A stretch of 64,000 nucleotides of DNA, taken from Skeletonema tropicum (lineage: Eukaryota; Bacillariophyta; Thalassiosirophyceae; Thalassiosirales; Thalassiosiraceae). The stretch is from assembly GCA_037178625.1 (NCBI GenBank), contig CM074133.1, forward strand, positions 1,798,001-1,862,000. The letters run 5' to 3'. How positions within the stretch are numbered: position 1 is the stretch's first letter; each line of letters begins with the position of its first letter. Of this stretch, positions 51,963 through 62,797 are shown one piece after another. Position numbers and translations under genes: made by a program. The notes beneath the pieces are model-generated. The model was not told where the DNA came from and did no database searches. It saw only the letters and a list, made by a program, of their open reading frames with translations.

Positions 51963-53546
51963 ATGGCGACGGAAGAACTAAAACCCGTCATTCGGCCCAC
52001 CTTCAAAAGTGAGGCCAGCCGCGCTTCGGTCACCACAGAGCACTTGGCTCTCATTGGGTTTTCAGCCCGCCTGGGAACATGCGTCAACAATGACGCTGAA
52101 AATGGGAAAGCCGCAAAATCTGTCCGCGATGAGGCGATGCTATTAATGAGCTTGCTCACGGGGAAGAAGGCGTCAGAAATATTGTCGGAAGAAGTGGGGG
52201 TCAATGAAGTATCAGATGATAGCAGGAAGAAGAAGTATGTGAGGCCGAAGGATCGTGATATGGGAAATTTCTCATTTATTTTTCCGTCACTGTCACTTCA
52301 ACCCGACGCCGCTTCGACGACGCCGTCGCCTTCGCCTGTAGCAGCGAACGGGGATGCAGCTGATAAAGGTGAACATGATGAACTGGCAGATCTCCCCCCT
52401 CCCTCAAAATTACTTAGCCGCACCCAGTCCATCAATGACAAGGATGACATTCGTACTAGCAGTGAGCACATGGCGCACAATGTTTTGGATTCATTTGGGG
52501 CGGCACTGCAGTGGAGAGCGAAGACATGGATTAAAAGCCTAGCTCATGTCCTAGCATTAAAAGAAGAGCAGCGGTTGCAAGAAGCTGCTGCCGCCAATGG
52601 CAATGGGGGGCAGGGTGGATCTAATCAAAAGGATTTTGCTCCCTCAACACCGAAGAAAAATCAAGATAATGTAGACCTTATGAGTAGCAGAGAAATGCAA
52701 ATTATTGACGCAATTGTCAAATCCTCTGAAGACGTCGTAGTGGTCAATTTGAAGACAAGTTTCCGAGTCACACCCAACAGGATACAACAAGAAGTTGGCT
52801 CCTCGGTCACTGACGCCAGAGAGCCCGATCGCAAAAAATTAAAGGCAGATCAAGTGTCGGTCCAGAAGGCAAATGAGTACAAGGTCGCTCACAAGCTCAT
52901 CTTTGAAGCTATTGTCACCATGACCTCCAATGATGGGGGGAGGTACAAGACTGTCAAACTGCAAGCCCCTGGAATTATCGAGGGCATTTTTGTCACGAAG
53001 AATTCCTCCGAGAAAGAAGAAACTCTCACTGGGGTCTCCCTCGAGCTTGATACTGATGCACTTGCTTTATCACTGGAACGTCAAAGTCGTCTTGTCGTAC
53101 GCAAAGCCGCAGAGGCAACTCTTTTGGCAGCCAGCGGTATCGAGAGTGGTGGGGCATCGTCACCTACTGGGTGCACTGATTCACCTCGCGTACACCGCTC
53201 AGTGATTTCCCCAAGATATGTTCTTATGTCTCCCATCCCATCTCAGCCTTATATAAGTGACTATGAGGATGATTTGAAGAAATTAGATTTGTCATTCCCA
53301 GTTCTGACAGACCCAATAGTAGAAAAGAGGCCTCTAACTCAAGAATCGCGTGAAGACACGTCCGCCGCTGCCCCCATGATCTCGGATGATAACGGAAGTG
53401 GATCCGACTCTTCTGCAGCAGCTACAGTCACAAAGCCGTCTACATCCGCTGCCAAAAATGTGAAACCAAGTGCCAATCCTTCCCAAAGTCCATCTTTTCC
53501 GGCCCTCCTCTCTGTCGCCAACTCTGAATTGACAAGGGGGGAGTAA
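51963..53546 (+). CDS. Hypothetical 527-residue protein between the RluA paralogs
   Basis: A single ATG-initiated exon. I do not recognise a family. It has a short conserved-looking start (IRPTFKSEASRASVTTEHLA), a Ser/Pro-rich linker, then helical stretches (MAHNVLDSFGAALQWRAKTW, IKSLAHVLALKEEQRLQEA). A mixed alpha/beta part follows (VVNLKTSFRVTPNRI, YKVAHKLIFEAIVTMTSNDG, RYKTVKLQAPGIIEGIFVTK). The last 100 residues are Ser/Asp-rich and probably unfolded. No signal peptide, membrane span or zinc motif is visible. The intact 1.6-kb frame with ordered segments says it is a real gene. Confidence 0.75.
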   Translation: MATEELKPVIRPTFKSEASRASVTTEHLALIGFSARLGTCVNNDAENGKAAKSVRDEAMLLMSLLTGKKASEILSEEVGVNEVSDDSRKKKYVRPKDRDMGNFSFIFPSLSLQPDAASTTPSPSPVAANGDAADKGEHDELADLPPPSKLLSRTQSINDKDDIRTSSEHMAHNVLDSFGAALQWRAKTWIKSLAHVLALKEEQRLQEAAAANGNGGQGGSNQKDFAPSTPKKNQDNVDLMSSREMQIIDAIVKSSEDVVVVNLKTSFRVTPNRIQQEVGSSVTDAREPDRKKLKADQVSVQKANEYKVAHKLIFEAIVTMTSNDGGRYKTVKLQAPGIIEGIFVTKNSSEKEETLTGVSLELDTDALALSLERQSRLVVRKAAEATLLAASGIESGGASSPTGCTDSPRVHRSVISPRYVLMSPIPSQPYISDYEDDLKKLDLSFPVLTDPIVEKRPLTQESREDTSAAAPMISDDNGSGSDSSAAATVTKPSTSAAKNVKPSANPSQSPSFPALLSVANSELTRGE

Positions 53547-54118
53547 AGATGGAGTGAAGGTCAGTGCTGCTACAAATATCAATCTTCCTTCATAATAATT
53601 CACCGCCTCCTTCTGATGATTGAGAGGCTGTTCCAATTTCTGTAGAAGTACGCTTGTATTTTCTGCACCCCCCAAGACATGTTCTTAAGCCCTCTGTGGT
53701 CGTGGCCTTGCCAGTGTGCAGATGAAATCTGTTAGTCCAAGCGTCCAAGAATCTATTAGCATCGCTTAGCTAAAGTATACCATAATGTAATAATATCGAT
53801 GTGTTAATTTTGAACCTGGGAGTGAGTCAAGGCCAATGAAGAGGTTTGGATTTATTGGAATAAACTGTACCTGCATCCATTGCCATACTCTGCATTACCA
53901 ACTTATGATACTTACATGACTAGGTGAGATAAGATGTGTAAATAAGCTGCATTCGTCATAATAGAGGACACTTGTTGTAACCTCTTGTTCTAAGATAAAG
54001 AAAAAGGAGCACGATTGCTTCACAATTCTATACGGAAGATGCAATTTAAATGAGAAAAGAAGTGTAGTAGCGTATTTACTACAAACAACTTTATAACCTC
54101 TTATGTTCATTTCTTTCT
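53547..54118. other. Convergent intergenic region
   Basis: Contains 3' ends of the hypothetical gene and of pseudouridine synthase B. AT-rich; no gene recognised. Confidence 0.4.
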
Positions 54119-55421
54119 TTAGAAGGAAGATGGACTTTCAAATGAAAGCTCCTCCTTTGTAACTGGGTGCCTGAAACTAATTGATTTTGCGTGCACACAC
54201 ATTGGCTTTCCAGCAGAAGCACTTGCAATAGCCTGCTGCAGTTCTGCACTTGCCTTATCCTCTGGCAAGGCAGATTCATCCAATCCTCCGTTGGCGGCAG
54301 CTTCGCCGTTGAACCCGTATACAGTGTCTCCGACAATTGGGTGGCCAATAGCTGCACAATGAACATTTAATTGATGGGTTCTTCCAGAGATACTGGTGAG
54401 AGTGAGTCTGGAGACATCATTTCCATCCATATCCTCTCGTGATACTACTTCGTATGTGGTAAGACTGTCCTTGGGGCCCTCAAGCATCTTCTTTCCAACA
54501 ACCTCAGCATCCAATCCGATGAGAGCGCGTTGGTGATCATCTGTAGAGACTCTCATGAAAGGAGGGCACTGATAGTCTCTCATCAAAGGTAAATCAATAG
54601 ATCCACTGTCTTGTGCAACATTTCCACATACCAAGGCCTCATACTTGCGAGTGACCTTTCGTGTGCGGAAGAGAGAGTTCATGCCTCTCAAGGCAGCGTT
54701 GGTGCGTGCAAATACAACAAGTCCAGAGGTGTCCATTCCCAATCGGTGAACAACCATTTTATCCATACGTCCGGATTCAGAACCGAAGCGGTCGAAGACA
54801 GCCTTATTAAGGGAGGGGTTGGATTCGTCCTTTCCAGGCACGGTAAGAACACCAGATGGCTTGCTCACAACGACAATGTGTTCATCTTCGAAAACAACGT
54901 TAAGGTCCTGAAAGAAATAATCATGAAAAAAGTTGCAAATGGTTAGAGTGACGTAAGAATAAAAGTTCGGATATAGGATCACAACATTCGTTGCATATGG
55001 TTTTGCATTTGCAGCAGTTGCAGCGTAGCCTTGCGCCGAGATAACTGAATCCAGCCCACTTGATTGGTTTAGTCTTATTGCACTTCCCGACAAGTTGATG
55101 TAAATCGTCAAAATGGCCATCTCTCAAATGCAATTGCAACGAAGTGATGTAGCTCATGCATGAATATTGTGTTCGATTGCCGATAGAACTCTCTCACGAT
55201 TGTAGAGGATAACTTACATCCGATGACAAAGCAGTGGAAGAGGCATCCTTGGCCTTAAGCTTTTCAATTGATGCATCTTGTGCTGCCTTAACGTCAGCAG
55301 TGGCGACAGCACTCATGGCGACACCGGAACGAGTCAAAGCAGCTCCGTTAGAAACGGGTGCAAACGCCGAAGCCGACGAAGCGGCAGCAGCAAATACAGC
55401 AGCACTCCACAATAGACGCAT
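54119..55421 (-). CDS. RluA-type pseudouridine synthase, paralog B, plastid-targeted
   Basis: Exon 1 (55421-55218) encodes MRLLWSAAVFAAAASSASAF followed by APVSNG, the classic ASAFAP plastid motif, then KLKAKDASSTALSSD. A GTAAGT donor joins in phase to exon 2 (54907-54119), DLNVVFEDEHIVVVSKPSG. The intron happens to be open in frame, so an unspliced reading looks like a longer protein; splicing gives the sensible product. The catalytic HRLGMDTSGLVVFA and the C-terminal half are nearly identical to paralog A at the DNA level, whereas the transit exon and parts of the middle differ. Predicted to modify plastid RNA. Confidence 0.9.
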
Positions 55422-55750
55422 CGTTTATATAATTCAAAGTAGTAGTAACAGAATATGGAGGCAAACGCCGCTTATGTTGTTGGCTGAATGGCTCCGAACC
55501 CAAAACACAGTGTGAGAGGTGATGGTGTCTTCTTCAGTGAAGTGTTCGTCGTAGCGATTACGGCTGCAAATCAGAGGCCACAAGCAGTGCCACCTCACAA
55601 GTAAGAGGTGAGTGACCGACGGATGACGCACGAAGTGATGCGTATCAGCGATCTGTCGGCGAAACTTGCTTGCTCGATTCGAGTGAGAAATCTGGCGCGC
55701 CGCCGCCACCACTAAAAAATAAAAAATCATCCTACCATAGAAACTTCATA
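55422..55750. other. Divergent promoter region
   Basis: About 330 bases between paralog B and the deaminase gene. No motif was assigned. Confidence 0.4.
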
Positions 55751-57221
55751 ATGAGGCAACGCAACATCATGTGCAGTGCTGCGATGGTATCAGCAAGGAA
55801 ATCAAGGCCTGCGTCTATGCGATTCTTGTATCGTTTGATTCTTCCAACAGCAGTGGCTGCTTACAGTAATGTGGGCCACCAGGGCCACTTGACTCGACAA
55901 TTTACTCGCTCACATCATGTGGTGTCAACCTATTATGCGAACAAAAAAATACCTTCGCCATCAAACGGCGTATTGGTAACTCACAATCATTATCCAGTTC
56001 AATCTGCTATAACACATCGAGCAATAAATACTTCTCTGAAAAGTACAGAGACAAAGTCTGACGACAGTGTAGCAAGTTTGTCCACTGCAGATATAGAGCA
56101 TATGAAACTTGCTGCTCGCTTAGCTGGAATTGGCAAGGGAAATACTTACCCTAATCCTGCGGTGGGATGTGTGTTAGTACGCCATCAAACTGAAGATGAA
56201 ATTGTTGGATCAGGCTTCCATCCAAGGTATGTTTTCTTAGCATTTGAAGCGTTTTGCTTTGAAACAATTTGGTGCTTTACATAGTTATAACATTTGCTTT
56301 TCTTCATAATTACCTTCTCCTATCATCAGGGCAGGAATGCCACACGCGGAAGTATTTGCACTACTAGAAGCATGCGGCCATGTTGAGGATGGAGTAGATG
56401 CAGCTAGATCTGCAATGGATGACATAACAACCTCAACGAGTAAAGAATACCAGCAAGTACTTGATCTTCTGAACATATACAAATCGGATGATGGAGCAAA
56501 CAAACTGTTCAAGGACTGCTTGATTGACTCGGATATAACTGCGTATGTCACTTTGGAACCGTGTTGTCATGTTGGAAAAACACCACCTTGTGCACTTTCA
56601 TTGGTTTCTGCTGGTATCAAGAGAGTTGTAGTGGGATTTCGAGACCCCAATCCACGCGTTGATGGCGGTGGCATTAAAGTATTGCAAGATTCTGGAGTAG
56701 ATGTGCTTGTACTCAGTAGTGCAACAAAGAAAGACGAAGAGAGTGCCGCGGCAAATGAATGCGCCAATCTAGTAGAACACTTTGTCAAGAGAATATCTCC
56801 TCGAGAGGAGCCAATGGGAAATCTGGACGAAATAATCAATGGTAAGAAGCGAAGAGCGCTGCGAAAATTAGCTGGAAGGCAAAAGACTGATGGTACAATA
56901 AACGAGGTTGATTGGCCGAGAGACTTTTCAATATCTGACAAAGACAAAAAGGATAGTGATTTTGGGCAACGAGTGGATCTGAATGTAAAGTTTCTAGAAA
57001 GAGTAGACAATATGCTGTGGGATCATGAAATTGTCTTGTTGAGGCTGAATAATGTTGTACACAAGAAGAAAGGTGCAAAATTACTTAGTGAGCGCATAGC
57101 AAATGAGTTGAATGCTCATGTTGCTCAAGTACTGGGGCACACTGCATTGCTGTATCGACCTGGGTTTAACCCTGTGCTGGATTTAGATGAGCTTGCGTCG
57201 AACGATGATGGAAATGAGTAG
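55751..57221 (+). CDS. RibD-type deaminase fused to a CRM/YhbY-like RNA-binding domain
   Basis: Two exons, 55751-56226 and 56330-57221 (GTATGT donor, TCAG acceptor, codon AG|G). After a long basic N-terminus that could target an organelle (two further ATGs lie in it), a cytidine-deaminase-type domain starts MKLAARLAGIGKGNTYPNPA. Its zinc site is complete: PHAEVFALLEAC and EPCCHVGKTPPCALSLV, with VVGFRDPNPRVDGGGI as in RibD, the riboflavin pathway pyrimidine deaminase. The RibD reductase domain is absent. In its place the last 100 residues match the CRM/YhbY fold: RRALRKLAGRQ, VKFLERVDNMLWDHEIVLLR, ERIANELNAHVAQVLGHTAL and LLYRPG. CRM domains bind rRNA or group II introns. Between the deaminase HAE and PCC motifs is an insert of about 60 residues. 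Deaminase function is well supported; the role of the RNA-binding tail is unknown. Confidence 0.82.
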
Positions 57222-57520
57222 TTATATAGATGATACTAACGTTATCTTATATACAATAGAAATTGTTGGTTTGCGAATCTCTAAGCAAATAAATGCAGCA
57301 CAGCTCCCCCAGAGGCGAGGATACTAAGAACTGCATCAATTCATTCAAATCACCCACCTAAACGTCTGTTTTCGCCTCTCGCTCGGCCGAACAGCGAATC
57401 CTGGCAAGATCTTCACCTCATCAGCGCTTATTATTGGCAGTGGAAGGGCAGTGGACTCCAGAAGATAGATACTCGTCAAAACATAACTATTGTAGTGAAG
57501 TGAAGTGAGTAAACAACGCC
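57222..57520. other. Intergenic
   Basis: About 300 bases with no recognised feature. Confidence 0.4.
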
Positions 57521-60500
57521 ATGTCCACTCCGCTTCCATCCTCTACGATTGGATCTGGAGCGATCTACAGCCCGTCAGGCTCCTCGAGCTCCCCTCAGCA
57601 GCCGCGTGCAGCTCCCGTCGCTCACTTTGTCTCCCTCCCTAACGATGGTATTGGAAATGCCGTTGTGAATCGCCCTGCAATCCCCACTAGCGGTCGTCTC
57701 CTTGCTGCAAACTCCAAGTACATCGCGTATGCTGTGAAGAAGGGACTTGTGCGTGTCATCGACCGTCACACGGCTGCCAAAACCTTGCTCCGTGGCCATG
57801 CCGATCAGACACGTATTGTTGATGCTGCCTTCTTCGGGACAGAGGGCACCTCCCAAAGGAAAGAAGGTATTTCGGCTCTTTGGAATCAATTATGCAACAA
57901 CGCAACATCAAGCAATGATGGTGGGGGTGGCAATGCGCCACAGCACATGCCTCCAGCCGCAGCCTCAGATGTGCTGGCCACAGTTGGTGGGATGAAGGAT
58001 TCAGCTTGTGTCCTAATTTGGAAAATCAAAAGTAGTGATGCCGATGACAACGAATTAGAGGCTGAGAAATTGTTTGAGTTGAGATATCCTCATGCCACGA
58101 GAATTGTATGGCATCCATTCAATCCGAATCGATTTTTATTGCTCACCAGGACCTATGACGAAGGAGAGTGGGGCAACTCACAAAGATCTGTGGCTAGTAT
58201 TGTTGACACATCTCGATTAAGTAAAACTTTCAAGGATGGCTATGCCTTGTGCGATTGCGGAGATGACAAGGTACTAAATAGTGCTGCACAATTTTATGTC
58301 TCTACAAATGAAAATACTGGTGCCAATGATGTGGCTTGGAGTCACGTGAAAGACGCGAGACATGTGATCACTGGTCATGATGATGGAAAGGTTCGTCTTT
58401 GGGATCTGACAAAGAATGATGGGTCTACGGTATCATGTGTTCACGAGTTGGATGTGACGTCGGGAATGGAGGAGAGTCCAGATAGACGAGTGACAAGAGT
58501 CTTGTTTCTATCGCAGTATGAAAGTGCTGACTCCAATGAATCAATGACTCCTCCATTTATTGTCGGTACGGACTCAAACCAAACAATCACACTGTGGTCT
58601 GGATTTCCTTCAAATGGTGATGCTCCTCAGAGATTGAGAGTTTTTCGTTTGGCTGATGTAGACCCAACATCACTTGTGAACGTGGAGATGTGCCCCTCTC
58701 CATATCGCCCTCCCGTTCAGTCTTCCAGTCCCTCGGTTCCATCCTCATTTTTACTCTTGGCCGAGAGAAAGAAGGGTTGTGTGCACGCACTTCATTTCGA
58801 TACTGAATGGAAGGAAGGCACATCTACAGTGGTAGTCAAAGGATTTGATTATGTGTCCACTTTGAACGTGGTGCACCCAATTTACTCACTATGCATTGCT
58901 CCAACATATAATGAGAGCGGTGCTTCTTTAGAAGAGGAAAAGGATGTTGAATTGTGCTGTGTTCAAAGCAAGGCAGTCCAAGTTTTGACATTGTCGGCAG
59001 CAATGTGTGCAGCGCCTAGTAAAGATGTTGGTGGGACTGAGCGAGGGGATCTTGCGAATGGTGTGACGTTAATTGATCTACCATCAGAAGTGAGTGACGA
59101 AGAAGCATTCGAAGATTTCGAGGACGAGTATGAAATGGAAGATGAAGTGGAGTATTCTACCAATCATAGTGGTGGTGTCGATGACGACGATGTAGAGGAA
59201 ACACCAGTTGTAATTCCCACTGCTACTGCGGCGGAGCCAAATGCATTTTCCAATTGGCTTGGTGCGATTGCCAACCCGATCCCTGTTCCTTCCGCACCCG
59301 TACCAGTACCAGCACCAGCACCTCCAGTGGCAGCCACCAAAGTAAAGTCTCCGACACCTCCTCCTGGGCTTGGATTTCCAACCATTCTCCCCCCTCTACC
59401 CCCTGCACCTGAAGTTTCTGACTCGCAGTTTCTATCACCAATGCAAATTCTTAGTGGGAGCGAAAATAAGGCAGAGCCCAGCAAAAAGGTAAAGAAGAAG
59501 AAAGAGACATCCAAAAAGGCATCAAAGCCTGCTGCTCCCATAGCTCCAGTTGCTATCTTAAAACGAGAGGAACCGAAAAAGGAGGCAGCTGCTCCAATCC
59601 CTCCTACGTCAGCCCCTCCGCAGGAGTCAGAAGGTGCAGCTCCAAGCTCCAATGGTCATGTGGAAGCAATCATTTCATCTTACATGAAGTCTCATGAGGC
59701 AGAAATGGCTGCTGCCATACGCAAAGCTGTTGCCTCTGAAGTTGAAACTGCATTCCGATCCAACATGAAGGGCGTGGAAAAGACAGCAGAACAGGCAGTG
59801 CAACGTGCATTGGCAGCCGATGGAAAGTTCGAGAGGAAGATGGAGAAGCAAGCCAAGGAAAGTGCAGCCATGGCAGCGAAAGAGGCAGTTGCTGCAATGC
59901 AAGCGCCAATCGTGAGCTCGCTTCATCAAGTGATGCGGGAAGTAATGATTCCAGCATACGAGTCTGCTACACGTCAAATGTTCCATCAAATCTCCACTTC
60001 CGTTGAGAAGGGTCTTGCTCAAAGGCCTGCCAATGATGCTAGTTCGTCTGCTTCCTTACAAGCAATGTCGGAACAAATGATGAAAATGGCTGTGGCAATT
60101 CAAACTCTATCTAATGAAGTTGCTGAGCTACGTGGGGAAGTAAAGGCGAGAGGGGAGGCTGATGCAGCCGCCCAGCAAAGTCAGCAGACCAAAACAAAGC
60201 CGGATGTTAGGGGAGAAATTGTAGCTTTGTGTCGATCCAACAGGTTCGAGGAGGCCTTCACAAAGGCCGTGTCAGCATCTGATGGAGAAATCGTTCTATT
60301 CGCTTGCAAGAGTGCTGACAGCTCAGCCGTGTTTGGTGGAGACTCTGTTGGGATTAGCCAGCCCATCCTCATTTGTCTGATGCAACAACTTGGAGCTATT
60401 CTTGTGACCACTACCGATGCTGCTGATTTCAAGATCCTTTTAGCATGGCTGCAAGAGATTGCCGTCACAATTGACCCTACTGATGTCAGTATCCAGCGTC

Positions 60501-60622
60501 ACGTCACAGGTGTAGTGCAGCAGCTACTTGTGAATATCAATAGTAAAATGGCAAATTGCGACCATGCCTTCCGTAGACCATTGCAAACTTTGATGCAAGT
60601 GATTAGGGGGTTGGCATTGTAA
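57521..60622 (+). CDS. EDC4: EDC4/VARICOSE-like mRNA decapping scaffold
   Basis: A single exon of 1033 residues in the EDC4 layout. An N-terminal WD40 region runs from about residue 35 to 420 (RLLAANSKYIAYAVKKGLVR, VLATVGGMKDSACVLIWKI, RIVWHPFNPNRFLLLT, HVITGHDDGKVRLWDL). A long Pro/Ala/Ser-rich linker follows, with an acidic patch (EEAFEDFEDEYEMEDEV) and the short QFLSPMQILSG block. Then comes a coiled coil (MKSHEAEMAAAIRKAVASE through QTLSNEVAELRGEVKARGEA) and a C-terminal alpha-helical domain (RGEIVALCRSNRFEEAFTKA to the end). EDC4 brings DCP1, DCP2 and XRN1 together in P-bodies. All parts are present, so function is likely conserved. Confidence 0.9.
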   Translation: MSTPLPSSTIGSGAIYSPSGSSSSPQQPRAAPVAHFVSLPNDGIGNAVVNRPAIPTSGRLLAANSKYIAYAVKKGLVRVIDRHTAAKTLLRGHADQTRIVDAAFFGTEGTSQRKEGISALWNQLCNNATSSNDGGGGNAPQHMPPAAASDVLATVGGMKDSACVLIWKIKSSDADDNELEAEKLFELRYPHATRIVWHPFNPNRFLLLTRTYDEGEWGNSQRSVASIVDTSRLSKTFKDGYALCDCGDDKVLNSAAQFYVSTNENTGANDVAWSHVKDARHVITGHDDGKVRLWDLTKNDGSTVSCVHELDVTSGMEESPDRRVTRVLFLSQYESADSNESMTPPFIVGTDSNQTITLWSGFPSNGDAPQRLRVFRLADVDPTSLVNVEMCPSPYRPPVQSSSPSVPSSFLLLAERKKGCVHALHFDTEWKEGTSTVVVKGFDYVSTLNVVHPIYSLCIAPTYNESGASLEEEKDVELCCVQSKAVQVLTLSAAMCAAPSKDVGGTERGDLANGVTLIDLPSEVSDEEAFEDFEDEYEMEDEVEYSTNHSGGVDDDDVEETPVVIPTATAAEPNAFSNWLGAIANPIPVPSAPVPVPAPAPPVAATKVKSPTPPPGLGFPTILPPLPPAPEVSDSQFLSPMQILSGSENKAEPSKKVKKKKETSKKASKPAAPIAPVAILKREEPKKEAAAPIPPTSAPPQESEGAAPSSNGHVEAIISSYMKSHEAEMAAAIRKAVASEVETAFRSNMKGVEKTAEQAVQRALAADGKFERKMEKQAKESAAMAAKEAVAAMQAPIVSSLHQVMREVMIPAYESATRQMFHQISTSVEKGLAQRPANDASSSASLQAMSEQMMKMAVAIQTLSNEVAELRGEVKARGEADAAAQQSQQTKTKPDVRGEIVALCRSNRFEEAFTKAVSASDGEIVLFACKSADSSAVFGGDSVGISQPILICLMQQLGAILVTTTDAADFKILLAWLQEIAVTIDPTDVSIQRHVTGVVQQLLVNINSKMANCDHAFRRPLQTLMQVIRGLAL

Positions 60623-60787
60623 TGAGGCAATTGTAATCATGCATGCAATACTTCACATGGTAAAAATAATTAGAACCTACAGTTAATGCGACTTCTTGAG
60701 ACTGCCAATTTTTTATTCCTGAATCAATTGAGACATAATATCTTTGCCTTTGGTGTCTCATCAGTACAGTACGCCGCCGAGACAAAT

Positions 60788-61433
60788 CTAAGGAGCAACA
60801 ATATCCGCAATATCTTGTGAAAAGTTATTCTCGGCAGGAAGACAATGCTTGGCAGTTCTCATCACATCTCTCATTACATCTTTGGCAGTGACAATTCCTA
60901 CAAGATTGCCTCGTTTGGCATCAACAACAGGCAGCGCATGTAATCTATGCTTGGCCATAACTTCCGCCGCAGTTTTCATCATATCGTTGGTAGTGACAGT
61001 TACTGGGTTCCTCGTCATGATATCTTTTACTGTTTGCCCAAGAATTCGCCTTGCCGTCTCACTATCTTCCAAATCACCCAAGGAAACCAGGGTGCCGGTC
61101 TCCTCTCGGGGTAAAAAGTCGAATGAGCTAACAAACCCCACAAGACGATTTTCAGTTTTACCAGACTCTGCATTTTTGAGGTGCTCCACAACTGGCGCGC
61201 CTGAGACTCCCGCGGCTAGGAGGTTGGCAATTGCTTCATCGACAGGTGTTTTTGGAGATAGAGTAAATAGATGAGGTTCAGATGTCATGAGATCGGAAAC
61301 GATTCGATTTGTGTTTTTCGCAGGGGTGGATATGAACACTCTTTGTTGCGAGGAAAAGGCAGCTGTGTTGCCGAGCAGGGCGAGGAATGCAAGAAGGGTG
61401 GAAATTATTTTACTGGGCGCCATGGTTCGTTTG
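60788..61433 (-). CDS. Plastid-targeted tandem CBS-domain protein
   Basis: The ATG at 61433 gives [20 protein letters not shown] followed by AAFSSQQR, a signal with the plastid A-F motif; the longer frame upstream lacks such a start. Two CBS repeats follow: [20 protein letters not shown] to [10 protein letters not shown], and [18 protein letters not shown] to [16 protein letters not shown]. The layout matches plant CBSX proteins, which bind adenosine nucleotides and tune plastid thioredoxins. The link to thioredoxin is known for plants and inferred here. About 215 residues. Confidence 0.88.
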
Positions 61434-61773
61434 TTTATGATAAGAGTATTGTTCAATCGGCGTTGTGTTCCATCGACGTCGTTCTTCCTTCCAATGAATG
61501 TCAATGCAGAACACGAACTCTAAAAGTGCTGAAAGCAAGCCCGAGCGATCTTGACACGAAAGATACCAAGATAGGTGTCCTTTCTAGTCCCGCTCGGTCT
61601 CTCCATCATCTTCTCTGGTCTCTCAATTTGACGATGAAGGCCCGCCCTCCACTTGGAAAGGGAAGAGGACATGCCGACGTTGTTGATAAAACAACCTCGC
61701 TACATAGCTGCAACAGAGCGCTGTTGCATCACTCTCACGATTACTTATTACTGCCTATTGCACTATCTGTAAA

Positions 61774-62797
61774 ATGAGAGCTTGCCTATTTGCCATCGCC
61801 GCCATCTCGAGCATGGGAGCATCCTCTGCTTTCCATCCCAACAGAAACAGTGCCAGTGCTCCTCCATCATTCTTGCTGTCTATTCGAGGCGGTGCCAATG
61901 AATACGAGGCCAAATTCGAAGGTATTAAAGCCAGTGTTATCGAAAAGGCTGCGAATAAGGTGCGTTTCTGGGATGTTTCTTTTCTTCTCTGCCTTACTTT
62001 TGTTGTCAGCGCTTGCTCATATGTTACATGATGAAACTACAAATTTGTGAACCAAAAAATATCAGATTGAAGAAGCCCGTCGTAAAATAGTTGATGAAGG
62101 AACCATCATTCCAGACTTTGGAGCAAAAGCTGATGCAATCTGCAGCGCAGCTATCGAAGAATTTGCCAAGTCGGCACCATCAGAAGCAGAGGGCTCTGTC
62201 TCCTCATCAGCCTACGCACGCAAACTCCAGGAGCTTGAGGCATCTCTTGATGCCCCCCTCCAAGTTCTTTACCTTCGTCAACTCTCTCTACTCCGCGAAC
62301 AGGCTCTCTCATCATATAAATCAGCCGCGAAAACATCAGATGCATCTGACTACGAGGCCATGCTTGCCGCTGACTCCCAATTTCTCAGAGCTGCCGAATC
62401 TTCTACACGCAAATCCTCCTCCTGGACCTACGACGCAGATCGCTCCCACCTCCAATCCATCATGTCTGAATTTGCCACCACACACAAAAAGCTAACCGAA
62501 ACCCAAGTGAAATCCTCACAACAACAATCTACTGCCATGCAATTTCTACAACATCAACAACAGATGATTCAACAACTTCAGATGCAGTTGTACGGACAAT
62601 CTTCTCCTTGGAATGTAGGTGTAGCTTATCGAATTCCGGATACCAACTTTAACTTGCAGGGAAGTTATCAACAGGGAAGAGCAAATTTGCAATTGAGTTG
62701 TGTTCCTGATGAATATGCTCCAATGTTGGGACCGAATGGGTTTACAAATGGGGTTGGACCTGGAAATCTTGGTTTGTCTTTGAATCTCAGTATTTAA
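61774..62797 (+). CDS. Plastid-targeted helical protein, function unknown
   Basis: Exon 1 (61774-61959) encodes MRACLFAIAAISSMGASSAF followed by HPNRNS, a signal with plastid motif, then YEAKFEGIKASVIEKAANK. A GTGCGT donor joins in frame to exon 2 (62066-62797), IEEARRKIVDEGTII. The middle is helical (ARKLQELEASLDAPLQVLYL, RQLSLLREQALSSYKSA), followed by a Gln-rich coiled coil (TAMQFLQHQQQMIQQLQMQL) and a Gly/Asn-rich tail with short strands (WNVGVAYRIPDTNFNLQGSY). No family is recognised with confidence. The final LGLSLNLSI resembles a membrane-barrel end strand but is too short to interpret. Confidence 0.75.

Noticed and set aside
54908..55120. In-frame N-terminal extension of pseudouridine synthase B
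   Set aside because: This is the intron read through. Splicing 55218 to 54907 gives a plastid targeting exon and matches the layout of paralog A.
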